Assembly (NCBI RefSeq): GCF_010093595.1
Contig: NW_022985454.1
Location: 859,473-923,472, forward strand
Source of the DNA: Mytilinidion resinicola
Lineage: Eukaryota; Ascomycota; Dothideomycetes; Mytilinidiales; Mytilinidiaceae
Direction: 5' to 3'
Length of the DNA: 64,000 nt
Positions 47,475 through 59,056 of this stretch are shown here, piece after piece (position 1 is the stretch's first letter; each line of letters opens with the position of its first letter). The notes beneath the pieces are model-generated. The model worked only from the letters and a program-made list of their open reading frames with translations. It had not been told where the DNA came from and ran no database searches. The position numbers and the translations under genes are program-made.

Positions 47475-48943
47475 CGCACGCTTGCGGGCCTACGGATAGC
47501 GGCTAGGACCGAATCTGCAACTGGAAAGATCTTGGGTTGTAGCGACATCGCCTAGCAACGTATTAGGCTGATTAGGATCTTTGCTGTCTTGATATAGTTT
47601 GAGCCTGACGGTCTTACAAGGGATGAGTATGTCCGTGCCGGGTTATGTTGTTTGAGACAACGGGGTGGAAAGGTTCTATAGGTAACCTGTAATGAGAAAT
47701 CTCATTCTCTCTAGGAATGTTCTTTCGAAGAATGCCATTTGACTATCCGGTGATGCTGCTCTTGAGATATCGTTGAATGGGGAGCGGTCGGTCGCCCCGG
47801 CGTCCGAGATCCTGTTGCAAGCCGGGGCTTGATAGGGCTCTTGGATTTACCGAACTGTTCGTACGGGACTGGCCGCCAGTGACCATTCCAGCAGTCGGTA
47901 GTCAGGTGGTTATCCTACTGCATCCACCAACACGACATCGCCGATAAGGTTCTAACGAAAATGCAGGTCTACCGTCTCAAAACTAGTGGCGGACTTGGCG
48001 CAGTAGTCGGGCGTTAGAAGCCTTGCGTACCATTTCCTACTCCCGCTGCACCCAACTTCTTTGAGAGTGACGGAGAACCCAAACTCCGGCAATTGTAGGT
48101 GTTCGAATCATCCTGTTCACACGTCTTGTAAGGGAATAATAGGTTCGCCATGTGTGCAGAGGGAAACATTGGCGCATCGAGGGTCTAGAAGCAGGGATTG
48201 AAGCGAGAATGTGATATATAACATGTCGGACTTCCCACTCCCCCCACCCAGCCTCTTTTCCCGGACAATCCCTGGCGCCAATCTCTGAGAGCAACCGATC
48301 GCGGTTTATTCTACTCGCCCCCGAGCCCGCAAAGCTTGCTTCCTGCAAGCCACCCTCTGCAACAGGCCTTTCTCGGAGCAAAACACCGATCAGATGAGCG
48401 ACCTGGACCTTGAGAAGCTTCTAATTATGGCATCCGGCCCTTGCAATAGCTCATACGGGAAGTGGATCGTCTAGTCGTGCTTCCACCACCGACGCGTTTG
48501 TCACATTGAAAAGCCACCTCGAGTCTACGCACCGTACGGACTTCCGCTACACGTAGGCAACTGTCTATACAGTCCCTTCGGATTGGTCAACCCGCTAGCC
48601 TTCCGATAACTTTCGCCTTGCTATGTTACAGGAAGAGGTCGGCACTCGAGCCTACTGGTTCAAGTCAGCCCTTTAAGAGACTTGAGGCTTCGGTGATATT
48701 CGTCTTCGTTTCACTAACCATGGGATGTGCAGATGAAATAGTGCCTTCGTGCAGATGAGCAGTGACTCATGTAAATATTACCTGTCACTTTTTCAAATCC
48801 AGCGCGTAGACGGGTACACTGGCGTTCCCCCCGACTTGAAGCCCTGGTACTCTAGCCTCCTCCTCGCTGGTCATCGCGTCTTGTCTTCTCTTCTACCAGG
48901 TATCTCTACGATCGATTGTCTATTAGACACTCTAACTTGCAAG
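47475..48943. other. Intergenic between family copies C and D
   Basis: About 1.5 kb. No supported gene; I see no clear additional family relic here. Confidence 0.45.
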
Positions 48944-50872
48944 ATGTCGGACACTAAGACCCAGTACAATCCATTCGGCGGCCAACTCGCCGACCTTGAC
49001 AAGTCTTTCGAGCAGAACTCAGCAGAGCTACAGAAGATACAAGTCGATACCGAACGGATCTCTGCTGAGCTCAAGAACCCAGAGAAACTGAAAGTGGACA
49101 CGTTCTGCCGGGAAACAGAACTTGAGGAGGAATTGGACAAGATTGAAGAGGAAAAATTTGTAAGTCTAGTGGCGGCTATGTTGTGTTGAGATCAGTACTA
49201 ACCGTGGATGGGAATATAGAATCTTGCCAAACGAAATCTTGTCAGTCAATCCACAATTTAGCACAGCGGCCGGCCTCTCACTAACTTTGGATTTTTCTCA
49301 GGACCTCAAAAGACTAGCGCGTGTGCATCGCAAATCTCTACTTCCAGACTACCAAAGCCTGGCGACTCCGCCTTCACAGCAGCCCAAGGAACAGGCTTCC
49401 CCAAGCTGTTTCGACGATATTACCCCACCGCGGTCCCCAGTTGCACCCACGCTTCCAACGGTAATGCCGTTGGTCACTTCGTTGGCAAGCAGAATCCGTG
49501 GCCGCCCAAACTCGCAGAAGGAAGCCCAATCGCCTGTTCAGAGTGTTCAGGATGAGTTGAAGCAACCCACCATCAATCATGCCTCCCTCTCGGGAGCTGC
49601 TCGCAGTCCTATCCCCTCAAATCACCTTGGACTTCCCTATTCTGGTTCCGAAGATGACCTCGATGATTCTGGTGACGATTTCGGGTCAGAAGCACTGAAA
49701 TCCCCCAAAAGAAGACGGTGGCCAGACCATATTTTTGGGGTCAAAACCGAACGCGGGACTACCTATCTGGAGAAATACTCGCACGTTACTCGGCTAGATG
49801 ATGGAAGGTGGGTTGAATTGCGATGTGGCATATGCGGTGTGAACAGCGGCAGCGAGAACAATTTTTACAAAGGTTTGAACGGCTTCAAACGCCATTTCAG
49901 CTGGTTCCATCATATGGCAAACCTTGCAGATGACCAGGTCGTTGCTCACTGCAAAGTAGTACGGCACTTGTCTACTGACGAAGTCGACGCCCTTCGTCTC
50001 GGACAACCTGGTGCTCCATCCATGCGTAAAGTCAAGGCGAGCGCTGCCAACCAGACTGATGTCGTGCTGCGGCTTTTCCCAACCATCGTCAAGCTTTCGA
50101 ACGGAAAATATGTCGAACTGAAATGCAACGTTAAGGGTTGCGACATCAATAGCACCAATAAAGGAGCGAACGAGACGACCGAGTTCAAAGGACTGAATGG
50201 ATTCGGAAGCCATATCAGACGATCTCACCCGGAGGAGTGGGAACTTGATGTGGACTTCGCCGCGTTTTCACCTCGCAAGGAGACTCCCCATACAGATCGG
50301 ATCTTGTCTTTCTGCAGCCAACGTGAATTGACTGACAGAGAAGTAGAAGCAATCAAGCAGCGTGGCAGAGAGGCATATAAGAGTAAGTTCGACGTGGTGT
50401 TTCTGTTCATCAAAAGTATATTCTAACCCTCAACCAGTTACCTGCAAAGCTGCTTCCTACAAGCGAAGGCGCAGGAGCAGAACTGTTCGCTCCCCGTCGG
50501 TCGACGAAAGTGCAGAGTCAGCCGGCGACATGGTGAGCGAGTACGAAGATTCAGATCGCGGAGGGGAAATCAAACGTGCCCGCCGGAGCGGAGATGGGTT
50601 GTAAGTCCAAGTCGGAGCACCTTCTACCCGAACGACTTTCAACTAATCCCCCAAATAGTCTGCGAGACTCCTGTATCAAATCCTCACCCCCGGCGTCTAC
50701 TATCGGTGTGCGAGACCAGATTACTGTGGATATGTCTCGGCAGAAGCCGGAGCCGACACAATATCAGTTCGAGGAGTACTGCGCATGTACCCTCTTAGGT
50801 CATCAATGCGAAACGGTCGGCTGCACGAATCTCAAGTTCCCACAGATGCCCTTCCTCCAGTCTTCCTACTAA
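48944..50872 (+). CDS. Multi-finger family copy D (CCCH finger lost)
   Basis: Four exons: 48944-49159, 49302-50382, 50438-50600 and 50659-50872 (557 aa, multiple of three). Exon 1 is the coiled coil ending IEEEKF. Exon 2 starts DLKRLARVHRKSLL, parallel to copies B and C, using a strong branch site (actaac) before 49301. Fingers: CGICGVN...GFKRHFSWFH and CNVKGC...GFGSHIRRSH (the second has a C-x4-C pair). The cluster YCACTLLGHQCETVGC is present but reads straight into a stop at 50870-50872 instead of the donor seen in the other copies, so the C-terminal CCCH exon is missing. A stretch just after the stop (about 50900-50940) may be a remnant of its tail. Confidence 0.8.
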
Positions 50873-51800
50873 TTGTGTCCGAGAGCACGAAGGCCGTTGA
50901 AGTTTCCCGTCGTGCTCACCACTACCGGGCTTGTGTAAGGTCTCTTAGTACCCTATCCTGGCATTGTCGCGGCAATTCCAGCTAGTGATGGGCGTGATTA
51001 TGGTCGAGGTAGATCCGCCTCCTGTGATCTCCAGCGTCATGCCCATCTCGGCAGTCGCGTAGTACACAGTGTTGCCCGCGGGCGATCTTAATGCAGGTGG
51101 TTCGGATGGTGCAAATCTCACTTTTTCTCGCACATCCAATCGTGAGACGGTTGCTGTATAATATGCTCATTACAGCACCTCGTCTGGACATCTCTTGGTC
51201 GGTTACTTTGGCTGGTTTTCCTCGGTCGATTTCCTCGGGGGTTTCAATTGGCGCTTTAGTTATGATCTCTATCTGGTCAGACTGCAGGCAATTCCAAAAA
51301 GCACACCTTCTCGGCTTCTGTAGTATTCGGTAGCACCAATACAGTATCTTTGGTGCACACTACCGGCTTCATACGTGCTGATTTCTAGCTTCTACTCTCT
51401 GGTTCCTCTAAGAATCCAGCTGGCCGACAGTATTCATACCCGCCTTTCAAACGAGGCAAAACAACGCGAGCATCGGACGCCACTCGTTGCCTTCACATGC
51501 CTTACTTTACCCGCTGATAAAAACAGCACTGGCATACACTCATTAAGCCGAAAACACGTTTGCTTCGCGATTCATAACCATGCTAGATAATCTTATGTTA
51601 CTGCCTGTAACACTCCGCGTTATTCTCTGAGCCCTGTAACTATCACCCCTTACAACGGTCAGCCGTCGCGCGACGTAGCCCGGCTCGATTACCGATCATA
51701 CCAACTACCACTCATCCATCTCGATCGCCATTATAACGGTAGACTGGAGCGCCCGTACAATTACGCTCCACAACTCTATCCCCCCCCTCTTCTCCTTCCA
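50873..51800. other. Intergenic
   Basis: 3' flanks of copy D (+) and of HPPK-DHPS (-), convergent. No supported gene. Confidence 0.5.
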
Positions 51801-53961
51801 TCACACCCTCCACACCGCATCCGCCATCGCCACCACCTTCCCCATCTCATCCACATCATGCACCCTCACCACATCCGCGCCCCCCGCCACCGCCGCACTC
51901 ACCGCCGCCGCCGTCCCCCACGTGCGCTCCCTCGCCTCCTTAACCCCCGTAATCCGCCCCACAAACGCCTTCCGACTCGTGCCCACCAGCCACGGAAACG
52001 CCTCGAGCCCTGGGTACGCCCTCAACTGCCCCAAATTGCGCAGCAACTCGAGGTTATGCTCCTGCGTCTTCGCGAACCCGATCCCAGGGTCGAGGACGAT
52101 GCGCCAGCGCCTGATCCCCGCAGCCTCGGCGGCGCGCACGCGCTCGAGCAGCTCCTCCGCGACGGTGGCGACGACGCCGCGGGGGTACGACGCGCGGTCG
52201 TTCATGGTCGCGGGCGTGCCGCGCATGTGCATCAGGCACACGGTGCAGCCCAGCCGCGCGACCGTCGCGAGCATGGCCGGGTCCATGGCGCCGGCGCTGA
52301 CGTCGTTGACCATGTCCGCCCCGGCGGCTACGGCGGCGGCGGCGACACCAGCGCGGTAGGTGTCGACGCTGATGGCGATGGCGGCGGCGGCGGGGAGGGC
52401 GCGGATGGCGCGGATGGCGGGGAGGACGCGCGCGAGTTCTTCTTTGGAGGAGACTTGGGGCGCGCCGGGGCGGGTGGACTGGCCGCCGACGTCGAGGAGG
52501 GTGGCGCCTGAGGCGATGTGGGCGGCGGCGGTTTCGGACAGGTGGGTGGCGTCGTGAGGGGAGTGCAGGCCGCCATCGGAGAAGGAGTCGGGGGTTACGT
52601 TGAGGATGGACATGATGTGGGTTTTGCGGTGGGTGTGGTGGGGTGTTATGGGAGGTAGTTGGCGTGAATGGAGCGAGAGGGGGGTATAGGAGGTCATAGG
52701 GGCGCCCCCGAGGGGTAGTCGGTTTAAGGCGGCGCTTATGGTGGTTGTTGGTGTTGTTGGGAGAGATTCGGTGGGGATCAGTCTGGGATGTTTAGCGCAA
52801 AGCGTTGAACAGAGGGGAAGACGCGGAAGGCAAACGTGGAGGATATAGATATGTGGCAGACGTGTGGGACATACGTATGTGGTAGACGCGCAAGGTAGAT
52901 GTGCTGGGTAGACGCGTAGGGGATAACTTACTCGGAAAGAGGGCGCAGGACGAACTCACGCTCAAGCATCAACTTGTGCGGTATTTGTAGGCGCTCGTTG
53001 AGGAAGATTGTCTGATCGTACAGAAGGATGTCGAGGTCTATGTTCCGAGGGCCCTTGTCAATCAGCTTCACGCGGCCAAGTTGATTCTCGATTGCTTGAA
53101 GCCTGTCGAGGAGCTCTATAGGGCTCAAGAGGGTTTCAATCTGTACAAAGTTAGATCAATTTTAAGTGTGTTTCAATAAGCATAAGACGTCGATGATGAT
53201 TCACTAGGTTCAACGGTCCATTATGACCAATGAACGATGCTGCCTGAGGTATCCCAGTGAGTGCACCAAGTCGTTGGAACTTTCAAAAGACAGCAGTGCA
53301 AACTACGATGTGACAAAATTCGACACTGTCTTAGTCCTGGTAACTTGTTGAGCCACCACAGACAGCGGCAAGTAACGGGAAATTTCGAAACGAAGGCATT
53401 GCAAATTGGAAGCAGGTAAAATTGACATCTTGTCCTGTATTTGATAGTATGGCGGGGCACCGCAGACAGTGGTAACCGATGAGAAACGTTACAACATCGA
53501 GAAGATGATTGAGACATGAGATTTCTTACCTCGCATACACCGTTCAGAAAGTCCGCCTGATCCAAAACGTACATAGCAGACGTTTGCCAAAGGCTGCTAG
53601 TTCGTAGGATCCGGATATCGTGTCCTATTTCACCCTTAAGACCACCCCCCGACTCCATCGCTTTGCATGCCTCTTCAATCCATCGAATCCTGTCTCCGAG
53701 GTTACTCCCAAGGGCGATGAAGGCGCGGTGTTTCTCACGAGGCCCATCGTGGAAACGACGCACGAGGGACTGTGTGAATGTGACAGGAGCCATATCACAT
53801 ACTTTTCGCTTTGGTGAGTGGGAGTGAAGTGAAGAGGTTGACACACCCCCGGCGAACAGACGCGGACTCCGAATGGAGTGTAATACGGCAGGGGTTGTAT
53901 TTCGGAAGTTTGGCGAGACCGAGCTTTTAGAGGCTCTACAAGCGCTCGCGGAGATCCTCAT
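51801..53961 (-). CDS. Bifunctional HPPK-DHPS folate synthesis enzyme (Fol1-like, without DHNA domain)
   Basis: Three exons: 53530-53961, 52932-53140 and 51801-52782 (540 aa). Residues ~1-75 are an Arg/Ser-rich presequence consistent with mitochondrial import. HPPK follows: AFIALGSNLGDR, SSLWQTSAM, ADFLNG, then GPRNIDLDILLYD and HKLMLEREFVLRPL. A short linker leads to DHPS: IMSILNVTPDSFSDGG, LLDVGGQSTRPGA, ISVDTYRAGV, MVNDVSAG, CLMHMRGTP, LDPGIGFAKT, LVGTSRKAF and VRVHDV. Together the two parts make pyrophosphorylated hydroxymethyl-dihydropterin and join it to p-aminobenzoate. Yeast Fol1 also carries dihydroneopterin aldolase; no such domain is visible here, so that activity must be encoded elsewhere. 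The first intron is long (53141-53529, 389 nt). The DHPS exon is much more GC-rich than the HPPK part. Confidence 0.93.
53141..53529 (-). other. Unusually long intron of the HPPK-DHPS gene
   Basis: 389 nt where neighbouring introns are 50-150 nt. It contains two diverged direct copies of a crcagacagyggyaa word (plus strand, near 53462 and 53360), suggesting an inserted or duplicated segment. Splice sites are normal (gtaaga...tacag). Confidence 0.55.
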
Positions 53962-54515
53962 CGAGGCGGCGTATTGTGCAACATCAGCCTTCCCAAGTGG
54001 AGATTTTGATGATGCTGGTGGTTAGGTGAATAAATCTTCATCGCGCCGGCTGCTCCGAGGACTAGCGCAGGGTCCATTGGCATTTTAATCGGGCCCTCGC
54101 CAAAATGGCATATTGAACCCTGCTTATTGGGTTTCGTCAAGCACCTGTGAGAGCGTTCGACCTGTCATAAGAGAGCGATGCCGTCTGCTCAGGCGCATGC
54201 TGCCTCGAGAGGCAGAATCGACCGAAGCAGTTGCCAGCACCAGCAGATGCTGGCGGAGATGCAGCTAGATGGAGGAGGCAAAGCGTCCGCACTAAGCCGA
54301 GCGCAGTTAAACCCGGTTTCTTTCGGTGCCTCGGTATCTTCTCGATTGCTGGGGAAGGGCGTCAGACGTCGCGCCGTTCGACTCTCCGCATTCATTCATA
54401 AGATCCGGTCCTCGCACTTGCAAACACATCCTCCAGCTCCTCTCCACGCTCTCACCCACACAGAAGACACACCCTTCCAGCATCCTCTCCTATTCAGAAA
54501 GCATCAACCGCCACC
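53962..54515. other. Divergent promoter region
   Basis: Lies between HPPK-DHPS (-) and nitronate monooxygenase (+). No supported gene. Confidence 0.5.
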
Positions 54516-55772
54516 ATGGCCTCTCCGCGTACGCCACTTTGTTCCTTGTCACATGCACGTGCGCTGCTTCTAACAACTCACAGAGCAAATCCGCACCACG
54601 GCCACTGATCTGCTGAAGATCAATCACCCCGTCCTCCTTGCTGGCATGAACGTTGCTGCTGGTCCCAGGCTCGCCGCTGCTGTCACAAATGCTGGAGGTC
54701 TCGGTGTCATTGGAGGTGTGGGGTACACGCCTGACATGCTACGAGAGCAAGTCGCAGAACTCAAGAGCTACTTGACCGACAAGAATGCGCCGTTTGGTGT
54801 TGACCTGCTGCTGCCCCAAGTCGGTGGAAGCGCGCGGAAGACCAAGTAAGCACTGTTATTCTCCAGCTCTCAACTATGCATCAGAACGCCTTAGGACCCG
54901 CGTGATTACTATATCACTCAGCAAAGGGATGATGATCCGAGGACCTAAGCTGACATTTTCATGTGATTAGCTACGACTACACCAAGGGAAAGCTCAATGA
55001 GCTCGTCGACATCATCATCGACTCCGGCGCCAAGCTATTCGTCTCAGCCGTGGGCGTCCCACCACAGGCCGTCGTCGAGAGGCTACACAAGGCCGGCATC
55101 CTTTACATGAACATGATCGGACACCCCAAGCACGTCAAGAAGTGCCTCGAAGTGGGCGTGGACATCATCTGCGCCCAGGGAGGAGAGGGTGGAGGACATA
55201 CTGGCGATGTCCCGACTACAGTCCTCATCCCGACCGTCGTCGAACTCGTCAAGGGTCATAAATCGCCTATGACTGGCGCCCAGGTACAGATCATCGCTGC
55301 TGGCGGTCTCTACAACGGCCAATCTCTCGCTGCTGCGCTGATGCTGGGCGCCTCGGCTGTCTGGATCGGCACACGCTTCATTCTATCAGACGAGGCTGGC
55401 GCCCCAAAGGCTCACCAAGAAGCGGTCCGCACCTCTGGCTTTGATGACAACGTCCGCACAATCATCTTCACTGGCCGGCCACTCCGCGTGCGCACCAACC
55501 CATACATCGCGAATTGGGAAGAGAACAGGCAGCAGGAGATCAAGGAGCTTACAGGCAAGGGTATCATCCCCGCTGAGCACGACCTAGAAAAGATGGGTGA
55601 TGATATCGATGACGAGACCATGGACAACGCTCGCCCATTCCTCATGGGTAAAGCTGCCGCGGTTGTTAACGAGAAGAAGAGCGCTAAGGCTATCGTGGAC
55701 GAGATGGTCGGAGATGCGGTCTCTTGGCTGCAGAAGGGCAACTCGTTTATCATATCGAAGCCCAAGTTGTGA
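54516..55772 (+). CDS. Nitronate monooxygenase (2-nitropropane dioxygenase family)
   Basis: Three exons: 54516-54528 (only 13 nt: MASP plus one base), 54584-54845 and 54971-55772 (358 aa). The short first exon follows a perfect CCACCATGG start context and joins to ...QQIRTTATDLL. FMN TIM-barrel motifs: HPVLLAGMNVAAGPRLAAAV, GGLGVIGG, QGGEGGGHTGDV (phosphate loop), IIAAGGLYNGQSLAAALMLGASAVWIGTRF. The His in GGHTGD is the catalytic-type residue of class I enzymes. It oxidises alkyl nitronates such as propionate-3-nitronate, a detoxification role, using FMN and oxygen. No transmembrane segment or signal is seen. Confidence 0.94.
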
Positions 55773-56863
55773 GCGGTTGAAATCGTGGAGTTGGATTAGC
55801 ATTGGCGTTATGTACTTTGCCAGTTCTTGTAAAAATAATACGAGGTGATTGTTATTTGCTGGGCCGGTTCCTCTCCGAACCTCGAGCGTGTCTTCCGTAG
55901 AGCGGAAACTTCTCACGATAAACATGTGAAAGTCTAGGAAAAAGTTCGAAACTGTCACATGCCGCCAATCTGTCGCTTCATTTCTTAGCCATCTATATCA
56001 CGTGGTCGGCATCACCTTCCTTCCCGTACGCCCAGTACCTAGGTATAACGTCCCTCCCTGGAGACAATCTGTGGAATGCAAAAACGTAAGAGATGGATCT
56101 AGTGAAGGGATGTGGGGAGCGAGCAAACGAGAAAATTGACTTACTTTAGAGGTATATATTTTGTTTAATTTTGACTGTCCTTCAACGAAATCACAATGGA
56201 AGCTTGACACGTTCATACCCCTTAGCCTAGTGGCGAAGGCTTGACAATTGTCATACCCTTCCAGCGTGACAAGTCACCAAAAGTGTATTATTATCCTGCG
56301 TTGTGTTTTCTTTTTTGCCCTTGTGGAGGACCAGGTTCGAACTGCGCTCTAGCCGTTCATTTTTTTTTATTTCACATAATTTAGAAACTTAGCGGGCGAA
56401 ATCTTGGCCGATGGAGACTGCTGGCGGGTCGCGGAAAACCCACCGCGCCGGAAAATATAAGGGGTATTTTGACTGTAAATAATTTAGCCCGTCTTGAAGA
56501 ACTGATCCGCGTTTCGCTCCTCCGACTTTCTCTCCACACTCAGCCTCGCACCTACAAACGACCCACTCCAGACATCTTTCCTTGGTATTTTTGATACTTT
56601 CATGCCGCGAACAGAATTGTTTTCAAACGGCGTACGCGTCAAGATAAGCCTCGATTGATCACTGTTTGCTGTCTTCGACAAGTGCCAACACATCACGTCG
56701 TCCCCGCTATCATCAGCCTTGTCCGCCAGGCATCAGCTCAAAGGCTTTTGCAGCAACTCGATACTGAACGAGTCAACGAGGGAGGACTGCTTGCATTTTA
56801 CGCGCTGTTCCACGGTCACCAGAAAAGAAAACTACCGCACGACTGCGAACGAAGACTAGCGTC
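55773..56863. other. Intergenic
   Basis: No supported gene. The 56130-56480 stretch is AT-rich. Confidence 0.5.
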
Positions 56864-58161
56864 ATGCAGCGCGATACAGCTCTCACATTCGGCGACATAC
56901 ACGGCTCCCTCGAAGTTTTCCAGGCCAGTATCGACGAGATACAACGGGTCGCACTAGTCGAGAATAATCCGGACCAGGACTTCCGTCTTCGCTTCCTCGT
57001 CCCTGTTGAGCCTCGACCCCTACCCCGGAGAGATCAGGTGCATCTGCGCATTGCCGACACATGGGAGCATCACAGCACCGGCTTGCCATATGTCGCTATG
57101 TCGTATACCTAGGATACTGTTAAGCCGCAAGTTCTCGACGGTTCGATCCTACAATACGTGATCTGGGATCCAAAGCCAGGCAGGGATATCAATAAACCCT
57201 TCCATGCTACGGATTGCGATGCACGACCACCAAGATGTCGCGTCGAAGTACTCCACCGGGCTTTGCGCTTCGCAATTTCTAAGATGGATCCAGGCCAAAT
57301 TTTAATCTAGATCGATCAGGAATGCATCGTTCAGGACGATCCGGACGACATCGAGGCTCATCTGCAGATCATGCACAGGGTTTACTCCGAGAGCGCCTTC
57401 ACAGTAGCAGTGTTATCTCAGACACTCACTTCTCAGAGTCTAATAGACACCCTAGAGGATTTCCTGCTTACTACCAAGACGACCCCGATGACCTCCGGGT
57501 TAATAAGAGAGCACACAGGATCTTTAGCTTCATCGTCCAAGATAGGTGGTTCACCCGTACTTAGACATTCCATGAGAAATTCTGCGCAAGCCGTCTCTAC
57601 TTCTTGATACCTTCGGTCGCCGAGATGACTATCAATCACATCGAGCGCGTCGGTAGAGACATGTGCATTGACAAAACCTGGCTCCAACGCCAATTAAATG
57701 GCCTGCAATTTATCGGAGTCGAGGATGGGCATCATCAAATGGTGCCCGTGATGAGAGAGTACCTAGAAATTGGAAAGTTTGCTTCGGAAAATTTTGCATT
57801 CCGCTACGATGCTTTTAGTGGAATACTGATGTCGATTTACCCACCGTGGAAAAGGCCACCTATGTACAAGCTTATGGAGCGCATGGATAATCTAGTGGTT
57901 TCCGATAGGATCGCCATTTTTGCCAATGTCAGCAACCTCCGCTTCCGGTTGAATACTTCAGCTTTGAATAACGGGAAGTATAGCTACAGCACTTGCATCC
58001 TGGTACTGGCTTTGAAAAACGAATCAAGATATCGTCGAGAGCATGTGTCGTTACTAGTCCTATCCGATCGGAGACAGAAATACCTGAATATGACCATTGA
58101 GGAGGTATTATCTTCGGCAAAACTTGTGATGGATATGTTAGTTCCAAAGACGGGAGTATAG
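56864..58161 (+). pseudogene. HET-domain protein, nonsense codons at Trp positions
   Basis: A HET-type protein can be followed through the region: PYVAMSYT, then a TAG (57110-57112) where HET proteins have the invariant Trp; later a TAG (57308-57310) directly before IDQECIVQDD, again the Trp of the LWID motif; then MHRVYSESAFTVAVL. A +1 shift between about 57440 and 57470 moves homology to the next frame (VQDRWFTRT), where a third TAG (57562-57564) stands at the Trp of the R-x-W-T-x-[QH]-E motif. The frame is then open to 58161 without recognised domains. Three TGG-to-TAG changes plus the shift make an ordinary functional product unlikely. The decay is otherwise light, so inactivation looks recent. 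Confidence 0.75.
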
Positions 58162-59056
58162 CGAAGAGGTCCGGGAGCTGGTGAAACGGAAGCACTTCGT
58201 CTAGACATCACTGCGGAATACGAGGAGGCGAACTTCATTGCTGTCGAATACCGTGCAACGGAAAAGGCGGTATAATTGGGAAGACCCTCTCGTCACCTAG
58301 ATTTCATCATCATCAATCTGTATAACCTAAGTTACATCATGTTTGTAAGAAAGCTGAAGTCGCCCGTGTAAAAACCTACTTGTTGTCTTTGTACTACTTC
58401 GGTAGCCAGCCTCGTGCGCCAGTCCTCTTCTCTCGCAGTGCGAAAATTTCCTTTCACAACAACATTTCTCGTTGTTCGCAGTGTTTCAGCTATCATAATG
58501 CACATTCTTCTCTTTGATGCTTACCTCCTAGGCAAGAGCCATCCCACTCAAAGGTTGCGCAATCCTTTCTTTGTCCCTGATGCAGCGATCGGTAAGTTCT
58601 TCGTCCTCCGTGGACTCCACACCACGCATTCAATATGTACGACTGTTGCTTAACGTAGAATACCCCACAGCAATGGTTCTCATGTCGCTGGTACTAGGAT
58701 CATAGATCTAGATCACTAGGTATCGAAGTGTAGTTCTGTTTGAACCACAGGTAACAGTTCCGATCTCACTCGTCTAAGGTATCCTCATAGCTGCCCCAAA
58801 TCTCTGTTGGGGCGATAGACTCGCGCCTAGGCGCCGCCACGGCTTCGAAGTGGCTTCTCATCAGTAGTTCGTGTACAAAGACCTGGGCCACGCTACCTTG
58901 GCGCCATAGACATGTGCACAAGGAACGTTCTAAGTGAAATGAACCTACGCGACCCAACTTCTTCTCCTTTCGATTTTCGCTTTCGTAGTACGCGCCCAGC
59001 TTTCCAAATTCAATTTCGACGGGTTCGAAATTAAATTGCATGGCAATCAAGCCAAT
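58162..59056. other. Intergenic
   Basis: No supported gene; a possible short frame at 58414-58653 has no motif. Confidence 0.45.
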
